Below, piece by piece: positions 26,467-35,072 of a stretch of DNA of 64,000 nt. Below the pieces are notes generated by a model, which had not been told where the DNA came from, did not search any database, and was given only the letters and a program-made list of their open reading frames with translations. The first letter of the stretch is position 1, and the number at the start of each line of letters is the position of its first letter. Position numbers and translations under genes: made by a program. Source of the DNA: Actinoplanes siamensis (GTDB taxonomy: Bacteria > Actinomycetota > Actinomycetes > Mycobacteriales > Micromonosporaceae); assembly GCF_016862395.1 (NCBI RefSeq), contig NZ_BOMW01000027.1, forward strand, positions 106,203-170,202. The letters run 5' to 3'.

Positions 26467-27725
26467 ACGCGGTGATCCGGCTCCGGGAGTGGATCTTCCG
26501 GCGGGTGAACGGGACGGAGGGGATCCCCGTTCCGGGTCCGTTGGTGGGCGCGGAGCATTTCGAGCGGATCTACAGCCATCCGGCGGCGGACGGGCGCAGC
26601 CGCGGGGCCGGGCTGTCCGACCTGTTCTGGTACTGGCTGGCGCCCGGTCCGCAGATGCACCAGGAGCATCTGGAGCCGGGTGATCGGTATCAGACGGTCG
26701 CGCGGACTACCCGCAGGGTTCTCGCGGTGCCGGGCCAGCGCTGCGACGAGCTGGCGACCGCGGCGACCCGGCGGATCCTGGACGGGCTGCCGCCGGACCG
26801 CACGACGCTGGTCCGGTTGCGCGATCTGATGATGCCGGTCTGGGCGGAGGTCTTCTACGAGCTCGTCTTCCAGGAGGACGAGCCGTGCCCGCCGGCGACG
26901 CGGCAACTCATCGTGGACAACGCGAACGACGTGGTGACCGCCCTGAAGGGCCTGAGCCTGCGGCACATGAGGCGCCGCGACCGCCTCACCGGGTATCTGC
27001 GGGACCGGATCCACGCGGGCACGTGCCCGGTGACCCTGCCGTTCACCGCCGAGGAGACCGCCTGGTACCTGCAGGGCGCGTTCTTCAACACCGCTGTCGT
27101 GCAGATGTCCGAGGCGATGGCCCACGTCCTGCTCTGCGCCGCGCAACACGGAACGCCAGGGCTGTCGGACGACGACCTCGACCGGCTCATCGACGAGACG
27201 CTCCGGGTCCATCCGCTGTTCGGCATCGCGCACCGCGTCACCAGCGCCCCGATCGTCGTCGACGAGAACACCACGCTGCCGGCCGGCTCGGTGCTGCTCT
27301 TCAACTACCTGGCGTTCCAGCGCACCGGCCCGGCCGGGGACGGCGAGTTCGACCCGGACCGCTGGCGCACGCTCAAACGCCGGGAGGCGCACTTCATCCC
27401 GTACGGGATCACCGCGAACCGGGCCTGCCCGGCGCGCGGCGCCGCCCCGGTGATGCTGCGCGCCGCCACCCGGGAGGTGCTGCGCCGGTTCACCCTGGCG
27501 TCGTCCGTCGCGCACACCCGCTCGCTGCCCAACCGTGGCCCGGCCTATCTGACCCCGATCGGTCACCGGGGGCCGGGCAGCTCCCGGCTCGCCGCCCTGC
27601 GCCGCGCCGATCGCGTCGCCGACGCCGGCCGTTCGGTGAAGCAGCTGGTCCTCGGCACCTGGATGGTCGTCGACGCCCGTCGCCAGAGACTCTGCGGCTC
27701 TTACTTCGAGGAGGCCTGCCCGTGA
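26463..27725 (+). CDS. Divergent cytochrome P450
   Basis: The 420-residue frame overlaps its neighbours by four bases on both sides (ATGA, GTGA). A P450 fold is indicated by an I-helix-like stretch (WYLQGAFFNTAVVQMSEA), a good ExxR (DETLRVHP) and a Cys-containing heme loop (IPYGITANRACPARG). The heme loop departs from F-G-x-G-x-R-x-C: the Arg two before Cys is kept, but the expected Gly at -4 is Ala and the Phe position is shifted. The I-helix also lacks the usual (A/G)Gx(D/E)T. It may be a P450 with an unusual reaction or one that does not activate O2 normally. It belongs to the TAL/FMO cluster by position. Confidence 0.72.
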   Translation: MNAVIRLREWIFRRVNGTEGIPVPGPLVGAEHFERIYSHPAADGRSRGAGLSDLFWYWLAPGPQMHQEHLEPGDRYQTVARTTRRVLAVPGQRCDELATAATRRILDGLPPDRTTLVRLRDLMMPVWAEVFYELVFQEDEPCPPATRQLIVDNANDVVTALKGLSLRHMRRRDRLTGYLRDRIHAGTCPVTLPFTAEETAWYLQGAFFNTAVVQMSEAMAHVLLCAAQHGTPGLSDDDLDRLIDETLRVHPLFGIAHRVTSAPIVVDENTTLPAGSVLLFNYLAFQRTGPAGDGEFDPDRWRTLKRREAHFIPYGITANRACPARGAAPVMLRAATREVLRRFTLASSVAHTRSLPNRGPAYLTPIGHRGPGSSRLAALRRADRVADAGRSVKQLVLGTWMVVDARRQRLCGSYFEEACP

Positions 27726-28981
27726 CCCCCACCGAGCTCGCACCGCGGTTCTTCATCGCGGTCGCGGTGATCATCCTGTTCTGCCGCCTGGTCACCTGGC
27801 TCCTCGGCAAGATCGGCCAGCCGCCGGTGGTGAGCGAGATGCTGGCCGGCGTGCTGCTCGGCCCGTCCCTGCTCGGCCTGCTCCTGCCGCAGGCGCAGGA
27901 GGCGCTGTTCCCGGCGCCGCTGCTGCCGGTGCTCTACGTGGTCGGCCAGATCGGCCTGGTGATGTTCATGTTCCAGACCGGGTACGCGTTCAAGTCGCAC
28001 CGGGTCACCCGGCTGGCCGGCACCGCGGGAGCCGTCTCGGTCGCCGGCGTCACCGTGCCATTGGTGCTCGGGGTGCTGCTGGTGCTGATCACCGCGGGGG
28101 CGGCCCCGATCCGGGTGGAGGGCGTCTCCATCGGGGTGACCGCCGTGTTCGTGGGCGTGGCGCTGGCGATCACCGCGTTCCCGATGCTGGCCCGGATCAT
28201 CACCGAGCGGGGCATCGCCGGCACCCGGCACGGCTCGCTCTCGCTGGCCAGTGGCGCGGTCGACGACGGGATCGCGTGGATCATGCTGGCCGTGGTGCTG
28301 GCGTTCGGGTCCGGCGAGGCCGGGCCGGCGTTCGTCACGGCCGGCGGCACGGTGCTGTTCGGGCTGGTGCTGTGGCTGGCCGGAGCGCGGGTGACCGGCC
28401 TGCTGATCACCAACCGGCGGTTCGGCGACCGGGCCCGGATGCTCGGCGTGGTGGCGCTGCTGTTCCTGGTCGCCTGGTACACCGACGAGATCGGCCTGTA
28501 CGCGGTCTTCGGCGCGTTCGCTCTGGGTGTGGTGATGCCGCGGGACGAGCGGACGGACCGGGTGATCGACACGCTGGTACCTGTCGCGTCGGCGGTCTTC
28601 CTGCCGCTGTTCTTCACGTTCTCCGGGCTGCGGACCGAGTTCGGGCTGCTCGGCGACGTGCGCGTGCTGCTGTTCGCGGCGGCCTGCGTGGTGCTCGCGA
28701 TCGTCGGCAAGTTCGGGGCCTGCTGGGCCGCGGCCCGGCTGCGCGGGGAGCCGAACGCGGTGGCGCTGCGGGTCGGGGCGCTGATGAACGCCCGCGGGCT
28801 GATGCAGCTGATCGCGCTGAACGTCGGTCTCGAGGCGGGAATCGTGAACTCGTCGCTGTTCACCGTGCTGGTGCTGGTCGCGCTGGTCACGACGCTGATG
28901 ACGGCACCGCTGCTGTCCTGGCTGGAGCGGTCGGCGCAGACGCCCAGCCCGGACTTCAGGAAGGATCTCGTGACTTCTTAA
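27722..28981 (+). CDS. CPA2-family cation/proton antiporter
   Basis: The protein has 419 residues and about 12 membrane helices (hydrophobic runs throughout, for example IGQPPVVSEMLAGVLLGPSLLG, a hallmark of KefB/CPA2 carriers). It also has the conserved ITAFPMLARI and SLASGAVDDG segments; the Asp pair in the latter is the probable ion site. It exchanges K+ or Na+ for H+ across the membrane. The GTG at 27722 overlaps the P450 stop. There is no C-terminal TrkA domain. In the metabolite cluster it may balance ions or assist export; the family's main role is ion homeostasis. Confidence 0.83.
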   Translation: MTPTELAPRFFIAVAVIILFCRLVTWLLGKIGQPPVVSEMLAGVLLGPSLLGLLLPQAQEALFPAPLLPVLYVVGQIGLVMFMFQTGYAFKSHRVTRLAGTAGAVSVAGVTVPLVLGVLLVLITAGAAPIRVEGVSIGVTAVFVGVALAITAFPMLARIITERGIAGTRHGSLSLASGAVDDGIAWIMLAVVLAFGSGEAGPAFVTAGGTVLFGLVLWLAGARVTGLLITNRRFGDRARMLGVVALLFLVAWYTDEIGLYAVFGAFALGVVMPRDERTDRVIDTLVPVASAVFLPLFFTFSGLRTEFGLLGDVRVLLFAAACVVLAIVGKFGACWAAARLRGEPNAVALRVGALMNARGLMQLIALNVGLEAGIVNSSLFTVLVLVALVTTLMTAPLLSWLERSAQTPSPDFRKDLVTS

Positions 28982-29034
28982 GAATTTCACAAAGAATCGG
29001 CGCAACCTCCAAGACATATGAAATCTTCGATGTC

Positions 29035-29691
29035 ATGCGCCGACTGCTTGTGGTCGAGGACGACACCGATCTGCGGGAGATGGTCAGCGAGACCCTGGCC
29101 GACGAGGGATACCACGTCGACCAGGCTCCCGACGGCCAGCGCGGACTGCACCTGGGCCTGACCCGCCCGTACGACGTGCTGGTGATCGACCGGCGGTTGC
29201 CGGCGCTCGACGGCCTGGACCTGATCACCCGGCTGCGGGCCAGGGCGGTGGCCGCCCGGGCGCTGATGCTCACCGCGCTCGGCACGGTCGACGACCGGAT
29301 CGCCGGCCTGGACGCCGGCGCCGACGACTACCTGGCGAAGCCGTTCGACCTGGACGAGCTGAGCGCGCGGATCCGGGCGCTGTGCCGGCGCACCGCGGAC
29401 GCCACCGAGGCGCTGCGTGTCGGCGCCGGCCATCTCGACCTGGCCGCCCGCGACGCGGTGCTCGCCGACGGCACCCGGGTGTCGCTGTCCGCCCGCGAGT
29501 TCGAGCTGCTCCGGGTGCTCGCCGCGCGGCCCGGTGCGGTGCATCCGCGGGCGGCGCTGCGCAGCCGGGTCTTCGACGAGGCCGCGGCGGCGTCGATAGT
29601 CGACACCTACGTCTACTACCTGCGCCGCAAGCTGGGCCGCACGGTGGTGCAGACGGTGCACGGACTCGGCTACCGGCTGGGCGCCCTGTGA
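29035..29691 (+). CDS. OmpR-family response regulator
   Basis: This 218-residue protein has a receiver domain (acidic VVEDD at 7-10, phospho-acceptor Asp52 in LVIDRRLP, Lys in AKPFD) and a C-terminal winged-helix DNA-binding domain ([13 protein letters not shown] ... [11 protein letters not shown]). It starts at ATG 29035, 53 bp after the antiporter, and its stop overlaps the kinase start (GTGA). It probably controls nearby genes in response to the partner kinase. Confidence 0.9.
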   Translation: MRRLLVVEDDTDLREMVSETLADEGYHVDQAPDGQRGLHLGLTRPYDVLVIDRRLPALDGLDLITRLRARAVAARALMLTALGTVDDRIAGLDAGADDYLAKPFDLDELSARIRALCRRTADATEALRVGAGHLDLAARDAVLADGTRVSLSAREFELLRVLAARPGAVHPRAALRSRVFDEAAAASIVDTYVYYLRRKLGRTVVQTVHGLGYRLGAL

Positions 29692-31037
29692 CCGCGACCC
29701 TGGAGGTCCGGACCCTGCGGCGGGCCCGGTGGCGGATCGGGATCCTGGTCGGACTGGCGATCGGGGTGCTGCTGGCGATGGCCGGCGCGATCTCGTACGA
29801 GGTCCTGCGCCACAGCCAGGAGCAGCAGATCGGCCGGGAGCTGGCCTACGGCGTACGCAGAGGCGTGATCGCCGGTCCCCCGGCCTGCAGCTGGATCTTC
29901 CGGTACGCCGCCGACGGCACCTGGATGACTGGCGACCGCTCGGCTCCCCCGGGTGTCCCGCTGCGCGAGGACGTCGACCGGGTGGTGGCCACCGGCGCCG
30001 CGCAGACCCGGCAGGTCGACCGCGACGGCACCACCTACTGGGTGCGCACCGAGCCCCGCGAGGGCAGCATCGTGCAGGCGGTGTTCGACGCCCGCTTCCA
30101 GAACGCCGACCGCCAGCACCTGCTGACCGCGTTCCTGCTGGCGGCCGCGGCCGGGCTGCTCGCCGCGATCCTGACCGCCGTGATGGTCGGTCACCGGGCG
30201 GTCGCACCGCTGGCCGAGGCGCTGGGCCGGCAGCGGCGCTTCGTCGCCGACGCCAGCCACGAGCTGCGCACCCCGATCGCGCAGGTGCACACCCGGGCCC
30301 AGTTGCTGGCCCGGCGCGCCGCGCAGGCCGGCGCGGACAGTCACGACCTGGACCGGCTGGTCGGCACCACCCGGCGGCTCGGTGAGATCGTCGACGAGCT
30401 GCTGCTCTCCGCCCGGCTGGCCGCCGACCCGGTGCACCTGCCGCCGGGCGGGCCGGTGGACCTGACCCGGCTGGCCACCGAGGAGATCGAGCGGGCCCCC
30501 GAGCGCCCGGCGCTGGTCACGCTGCGGACACCGCCGGGGCCGGTGCCGGTCACCGGGGTGGAGTCCGCGCTGCGCCGGGTGGTGAGCGAGCTGCTCAACA
30601 ACGCGCTCACGCACACCTCGGACGGGCACGTCACGGTCACCGTCCGCAGGGGTGAGGCGAGCCGCGCGTTCCGGCGCGGGACGGCCGAGCTGGTCGTCGC
30701 CGACACCGGCGACGGGTTCGACCCGGCCGACGCGGAACGGATCTTCGATCGGTTCCACCGCGGCGCCGGCCCCGGCGCCGGCGCCGGGGAGCGCCGCTTC
30801 GGCCTCGGCCTGGCGCTGCTGCGCGAGGTGGTCACCAGCCACGGCGGCACGATCACCGCCGACGGTCACCGCGGGGTGGGCGCGACCTTCACGGTGCGCC
30901 TGCCGCTCGCCGGGGATCCGGCCGACAACCCAGCAGCGGCAGCCACAACGCGTCGACGATCCCGTCGATCGTCTCCTCCGGCACCGCCCGCAGCGTCATC
31001 AGCGGCTCGTTCCGGAACAGGTCGAACCGCAGGCTGA
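29688..31037 (+). CDS. Sensor histidine kinase
   Basis: The 449 residues comprise two membrane helices (about 16-36 and 146-168) flanking a ~110-residue extracytoplasmic sensor, the H-box DASHELRTP with His191, and the ATPase domain ([28 protein letters not shown]) ending at FTVRLPL near 415. The last ~35 residues (Ala/Arg/Ser-rich) are unlike any kinase and overlie an antisense TetR remnant, so the original C-terminus was probably near 30915 and the tail was acquired by a deletion. The GTG at 29688 overlaps the regulator stop. Confidence 0.87.
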   Translation: MTATLEVRTLRRARWRIGILVGLAIGVLLAMAGAISYEVLRHSQEQQIGRELAYGVRRGVIAGPPACSWIFRYAADGTWMTGDRSAPPGVPLREDVDRVVATGAAQTRQVDRDGTTYWVRTEPREGSIVQAVFDARFQNADRQHLLTAFLLAAAAGLLAAILTAVMVGHRAVAPLAEALGRQRRFVADASHELRTPIAQVHTRAQLLARRAAQAGADSHDLDRLVGTTRRLGEIVDELLLSARLAADPVHLPPGGPVDLTRLATEEIERAPERPALVTLRTPPGPVPVTGVESALRRVVSELLNNALTHTSDGHVTVTVRRGEASRAFRRGTAELVVADTGDGFDPADAERIFDRFHRGAGPGAGAGERRFGLGLALLREVVTSHGGTITADGHRGVGATFTVRLPLAGDPADNPAAAATTRRRSRRSSPPAPPAASSAARSGTGRTAG

Positions 31038-31050
31038 TCATCCGGGTCGG
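30889..31050 (-). pseudogene. C-terminal fragment of a TetR-family regulator
   Basis: The minus frame [20 protein letters not shown]... ending in a helix [10 protein letters not shown] resembles TetR C-termini. No helix-turn-helix half exists upstream, and the frame now ends inside the kinase gene. It is best explained as a deletion remnant. Modest evidence. Confidence 0.35.
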
Positions 31051-31126
31051 CCCGATCCTCGGCCCGGTGATCGGCGGCCTGATCCTCGGCGCAGCGCTCC
31101 GGCTCGCCGGCACCGGCGATCAATGA
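31034..31126 (+). pseudogene. Fragment of an MFS drug transporter (motif C region)
   Basis: The frame reads [22 protein letters not shown] and then stops after AGTGDQ. The GPxLGPxxGG pattern is motif C of 12/14-helix drug/proton antiporters, normally mid-protein. It abuts the TetR fragment head-to-head, as if a divergent tetR-MFS pair lost its middle. Confidence 0.35.
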
Positions 31127-31216
31127 AGCCGGGCAGGTGGTGGGCGTCTCGATCCCGCTGTCCGTGACACCTTCTCGCGACCTGACAGATCTTTACTCGA
31201 TGGCCGAAGACTCAGC

Positions 31217-32023
31217 TCAGCCGATGTGGCCGACGCCGCCGAACAGGTAGACCTCCGGCTCGTCGGCCCGCGGGTCGGGGCGCCAGCGCGAGCACGTAAC
31301 GACGCCGGGCTCCAGTAGATCCAACCCGTCGAAGAAGCGCTCGAGCTCCACCTTCGTTCTGGCGCGGATGGGAGTGCCGCCGCGCTCGGTGGTCTCTCGC
31401 ATCACGCGCAGCATCGGCTCGCCGTGGATCTCCGCTGTGGAGTGGGTGAGCACCAGGTGGCTACCGGCGGGCATCGCCCGGACCAGCTGCGCGACGGAGC
31501 TGTACGCCACGTCGTCGTCCATGAGGTGGTTGACGACGCCGAGAAGCATGAGCCCGATCGGCTGCGAGAAGTCGAGCGTCTGCCGGGCCGACGCGAGTAT
31601 CGTCTCCGGCTCCCGCAGGTCGGCCTCGACGTAGTCGCAGGCACCTTCCGGTGTGCTGGTCAGCAGCGCACGCGCATGCACCATGACGAGCGGGTCGTTG
31701 TCGACGTAAACCACCCGGCAGCGCGGGTCGAGAGACTGCGCGACCTCGTGGGTGTTGTCCGCCGAGGGGAGCCCGGTCCCGACGTCGAGGAACTGACGGA
31801 TGCCGGCATCCTCGACGAGGAACCTGACCACGCGCTTGAGGAACGCGCGCTCGGACTTCGCCCCGACAGGGATGTCCGGGATGTGGGCGATCACCTCATC
31901 GCCGGCGGCCCGGTCGACCTCGAAGTTGTCCTTGCCGCCGAGCCAGTAGTTCCAGATCCGCGCCGAGTGCGGAACCGTGGTGTCCAGTTTGACGTCTTCG
32001 GTGAGCCCTCGATCCTCGGTCAT
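31217..32023 (-). CDS. SAM-dependent methyltransferase, DUF574 (Methyltransf_19) family
   Basis: The protein has 268 residues. The N-terminal SARIWNYWLGGKDNFEVDR and RQFLDVGTGLPS...NTHEVAQ are the signatures of the actinomycete-specific DUF574 family, with the SAM loop D-V-G-T-G. VVYVDNDPLV forms the acidic strand that contacts the SAM ribose. These genes occur in many copies in actinomycete genomes; the methylated substrate is unknown. It ends with FDGLDLLEPGV...WRPD, the same tail found in the degraded copy near 63.3 kb. Confidence 0.88.
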   Translation of the reverse strand: MTEDRGLTEDVKLDTTVPHSARIWNYWLGGKDNFEVDRAAGDEVIAHIPDIPVGAKSERAFLKRVVRFLVEDAGIRQFLDVGTGLPSADNTHEVAQSLDPRCRVVYVDNDPLVMVHARALLTSTPEGACDYVEADLREPETILASARQTLDFSQPIGLMLLGVVNHLMDDDVAYSSVAQLVRAMPAGSHLVLTHSTAEIHGEPMLRVMRETTERGGTPIRARTKVELERFFDGLDLLEPGVVTCSRWRPDPRADEPEVYLFGGVGHIG

Positions 32024-32221
32024 GAGGGCATTCTTCCGCGCCGAAGGGGCGGTGACGCAAGGGGGGCGGCTGGTGCGGACAATGACGGGTCCTGATGCGA
32101 CGTGGCGCTAGCTCGACATCCAGGCTTCTTCCCGCCGGCGGCGATGCGCTCGCGCAGCTGCCGCGCTTGCTCGGCGGTAGGCGCGTTTGCGGCCGGTGCG
32201 GACGCCGCGCTGCTTGGCCGG

Positions 32222-32250
32222 TTGACACCATGCTGCCCGACAACGATAGT
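32222..32250 (+). promoter_or_regulatory. Consensus promoter for a leaderless ArsR operon
   Basis: TTGACA (32222-32227) and GATAGT (32245-32250) are spaced 17 bp apart. The GTG of the ArsR gene lies at 32258, seven to eight bases downstream, where transcription should begin. Confidence 0.75.
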
Positions 32251-32257
32251 AAGGTGC

Positions 32258-32596
32258 GTGCCTAAGTATCACGGCGAGATCGACGCCGTGCTCCGCGCAC
32301 TCGCGGATCCGACGCGCAGGGCCGTCGTGGAACGGCTGGCGAGATCCCCGGCCGTCGTGTCCGAACTCGCCGCGCCGTTCTCGATGGCCTTGCCGTCGCT
32401 CATGCAGCACCTGCGCGTCCTCGAGGACGCGGGACTGGTCACGTCGCAGAAGCACGGACGCGTCCGGACCGTCAGCTTGCGGCCCGGCGCCTTCGACGTG
32501 CTGCACCTGTGGCTCGACGAGCAACGAACCCCCGCAGAACGCCAGGCCGACCAGCTCGGCATCCACCTGACCCGGACCAAACCGAAGGACACCTGA
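32258..32596 (+). CDS. ArsR-family transcriptional regulator
   Basis: This 112-residue winged-helix protein (AVLRALADPTRRAVVERLARSPAVVSELAAPFSMALPSLMQHLRVLEDAGLV) lacks the metal-binding CVC motif, so it belongs to the non-metal ArsR group that regulates linked AHSA1/SRPBCC genes. The GTG at 32258 is preferred because a consensus promoter leaves no room for a leader. It is followed two bases after the stop by the RibD-like gene and then the AHSA1 gene, forming a three-gene operon that it probably autoregulates. Confidence 0.88.
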   Translation: MPKYHGEIDAVLRALADPTRRAVVERLARSPAVVSELAAPFSMALPSLMQHLRVLEDAGLVTSQKHGRVRTVSLRPGAFDVLHLWLDEQRTPAERQADQLGIHLTRTKPKDT

Positions 32597-32597
32597 C

Positions 32598-33245
32598 ATG
32601 ACCCGCGTTCGCATCGACATGTTCGCCTCGCTGGACGGCTACGCCTCGACGACCGGCGGCACCTCCGACAATCCGATGGGAGAAGACTGGGGGCGCCTCA
32701 CGGCGGCCTACGCCGCCACTCGCACGTTCCACGAACGTGTCCTCGGCGACACCAGCGGCGCCGGCACAACCGGCATCGACGACTCTTACGTCGCCGCGCA
32801 CTTCGACGGCATCGGCGCCGAGATCATGGGCGCGGCTATGTTCGGCCTGCACGCGTTCCCTGACGACCCCGATTGGAAGGGCTGGTGGGATGACCAGCCG
32901 CCGTTCGGAACGCCGGTCTACGTCCTCACCCACACCGCACCGCGTCCGCCCATCCCGATGAAAGGCGGAACGACGTTCCACTTCCGCAACACCGCGGTCG
33001 AGGACGTGCTCGCCGAGGCGACCGAGGCCGCAGGCGGCTTGGACGTACGCATCGGCGGCGGCGTCAGCACCGCCCGAGCCTTCCTGCGCGCCGGTCTGGT
33101 AGACCACTTGCACGTCATGATCGCCCCTGTCCTGCTCGGCCGGGGCACCCGACTGTGGGACGACCTGCGCGGCCTCGACCTCACCCACAAGGTGACGACG
33201 GAAGTGGCCGAGAGCGGCACGATCCACGTCACCTTCACGCGATAG
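32598..33245 (+). CDS. Dihydrofolate reductase-like (RibD C-terminal) protein
   Basis: This 215-residue protein has the RibD C-terminal/DHFR-like fold: MFASLDGYAS at the start, GGGVSTARAFLRAGLVDHLHVMIAPVLLGRG near the end. Such stand-alone proteins bind NADPH; their substrates are mostly unknown. Second gene of the ArsR operon. Confidence 0.85.
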   Translation: MTRVRIDMFASLDGYASTTGGTSDNPMGEDWGRLTAAYAATRTFHERVLGDTSGAGTTGIDDSYVAAHFDGIGAEIMGAAMFGLHAFPDDPDWKGWWDDQPPFGTPVYVLTHTAPRPPIPMKGGTTFHFRNTAVEDVLAEATEAAGGLDVRIGGGVSTARAFLRAGLVDHLHVMIAPVLLGRGTRLWDDLRGLDLTHKVTTEVAESGTIHVTFTR

Positions 33246-33254
33246 GGCCCACAG

Positions 33255-33716
33255 ATGACGATCGAACGCCGCCTCGCCCGTGCCGGGTTCACTCTGACCC
33301 GCGACTACCCCATTCCGCTCGAGCGCGTCTGGGACGCGTTCGCCGACGAGCAGCAGAAGCGGGCCTGGTGGGGCGCCGGTGACGCCATCGAGCCCCGCGA
33401 ATGGGCCTTCGACTTCCGCGTCGGCGGACGCGACGTCGCCGAGGGCAAATTCCACGACGGTCCGCTCTCACGCTACGAGGCCACGTACACCGACATCGTC
33501 GAACACGTCCGCATCGTCACGACGTACGACATGTGGCTCGACGGGATCCACATGTCGACCTCGGTGGCGTCGCTCGAGTTCGAGCCGATCGACGAGGGCA
33601 CCCGGTTCACGCACGTCGAGCACGGTGTCTTCTTCGACCAGTTCTGGGCCGACGGGCCGAACCGCGAGAAAGGCAGCCGGGGCCTGCTCGATGCTCTGGG
33701 CGGCCATCTCGCGTGA
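33255..33716 (+). CDS. AHSA1/SRPBCC-domain protein
   Basis: This 153-residue protein shows the START-like SRPBCC layout: N-terminal strand FTLTRDYPIPLERVWDAFAD, KRAWWGAG, a central GKFHDG-like hairpin and a C-terminal long helix (EKGSRGLLDALGGHLA). The fold forms a hydrophobic ligand cavity. It is a standard partner of non-metal ArsR regulators. It begins 9 bases after the RibD-like gene. Confidence 0.87.
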   Translation: MTIERRLARAGFTLTRDYPIPLERVWDAFADEQQKRAWWGAGDAIEPREWAFDFRVGGRDVAEGKFHDGPLSRYEATYTDIVEHVRIVTTYDMWLDGIHMSTSVASLEFEPIDEGTRFTHVEHGVFFDQFWADGPNREKGSRGLLDALGGHLA

Positions 33717-34192
33717 CGCATCTTCGTAGCTTTTCCGCTCTGTCGTTCTGAGGTACACCGGAGTCGGCCGCTTCCGGGCCGAAGGAAAGCAAGAAAGGGC
33801 TGGCCCGGACGCCACGAGCCGTCGCCGCCGGCATGGCCGGCTGCCTGTCGATCGACTTGCGCGCACCCGACGGTCCGCCAGGAACCCGGCGCGCCGGGCG
33901 GTGACCGCGGCTTCGGCACCGACCCGTCGGCGTAGGCGTCCGGGTGCTCACCGGCCCGCTCGCGGCCCGGCGGTACAGGCGCGGGCCTGCCGCCGGTAGG
34001 CCGCGCCTGCCGCGTACGCGCCGGTGCCACCGCAGCTACCCGACAGGTCGCGCCGGAGTGGCTGCGGACCGTCCTCGCCGATGACAGGTGAAAAACACTC
34101 ATTTCGCTCATGCTTCCCATGGCAGAACGACGTTTGCTGAGCAAGAGCGACTCTCCTGGGTAGATCCCGATGATCTATCCGGACCGCCATTC
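33717..34192. other. Long non-coding gap
   Basis: About 480 bp without a credible frame or recognisable repeat. The region has no clear terminator and appears to be decayed coding DNA or untranslated spacer. Nothing further is seen. Confidence 0.4.
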
Positions 34193-34220
34193 TTGACGTC
34201 GGCCAGTGGCCGGATAAGGT
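34193..34220 (+). promoter_or_regulatory. Promoter of the B3/4-LysE-radical SAM operon
   Basis: TTGACG (34193-34198) and TAAGGT (34215-34220) are 16 bp apart, ~48 bp before the first gene's ATG. A GGGAAAGGG ribosome-binding site precedes the start. Confidence 0.55.
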
Positions 34221-34268
34221 GGTTTCGGTCATCGACGGATCGCGCCATACGGGGGACGGGGGAAAGGG

Positions 34269-35036
34269 ATGACTGGGTTAGCGGCCACGACCGATATTGA
34301 TCGTGGCGAGCGCAACCTCCGACTGGTGGTGGCGCCGGATATCGCCGAACGCTATCCAGCCTGCCGGACTGCGGCAATCCTGGTCTGCGGGCTGCGCAAC
34401 GGGGAGCCCTGGCCGGAAATCGACGCCGCCTTGAGCGCCTTCGAATCAGACGTGCGCAACGGTGCTCGGCAATTGCCCCAACAGGACGATCCCGCCATCG
34501 TCGCCTGGCATGATCTGCTGCGCAGTTTCGGTACCAATCCGCGGCGGATGCGACCCGCCGTGGACGCGTTGAGTCGTCGACTGGCCAAGGCGGGACGGCT
34601 GCCGCGGATCTCGCCACTCGTCGACGCCTGCAACCTGATTTCCCTGCGCTACACGCTGCCGACCGGTGGATACGATCTGAGTCGGATCCGCGAAAGCTTC
34701 ACGCTGCGGTTCGCGCGACCCGGGGACGTGCACATCCCGCTGGGAAAGCCGGACGAGCGGGAGCAGCCGGTCGACGGCGAGGTGGTCTACGCCGACGGAG
34801 CCCAGGTGCTGACCCGGCACTGGAATCACCGCGACGCAGACAACACCAAGGTCACCGCCGACACGGTGGACGCCATTCTCTTACTCGAGGGCATCGTGCC
34901 CACCATCCCGCCGGAGACACTCGCCCGTGCGCAGCGGGAGCTGGCCGGACTGGTGGCTCCACACGCTCGCGCTATCGAACTCTACGCATTCGACCCGCAC
35001 GCCGTCGTCGAGATCAACTGGAAGCCCAGCTTCTGA
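34269..35036 (+). CDS. Free-standing B3/4 domain (PheRS-beta editing-like)
   Basis: The 255 residues match the solo B3/4 proteins (COG3382): a mixed N-terminal segment, RISPLVDACNLISLRYTLPTGGYDLSRI, FTLRFARPGDVHIPLG and TRHWNHRDADNTKVTADT, which are hallmark strands. In PheRS the B3/4 domain hydrolyses mischarged Tyr-tRNA(Phe); solo versions are thought to act on amino acids or mischarged tRNA, mostly without experimental proof. It is the first gene of a three-gene unit with an amino-acid exporter and a B12 radical SAM enzyme. In that setting a self-protection role against a tRNA-mischarging amino acid is an attractive inference. Confidence 0.85.
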   Translation: MTGLAATTDIDRGERNLRLVVAPDIAERYPACRTAAILVCGLRNGEPWPEIDAALSAFESDVRNGARQLPQQDDPAIVAWHDLLRSFGTNPRRMRPAVDALSRRLAKAGRLPRISPLVDACNLISLRYTLPTGGYDLSRIRESFTLRFARPGDVHIPLGKPDEREQPVDGEVVYADGAQVLTRHWNHRDADNTKVTADTVDAILLLEGIVPTIPPETLARAQRELAGLVAPHARAIELYAFDPHAVVEINWKPSF

Positions 35037-35072
35037 TTCACACCGAAAGGACAACAACAACGGGGTCTTTGC

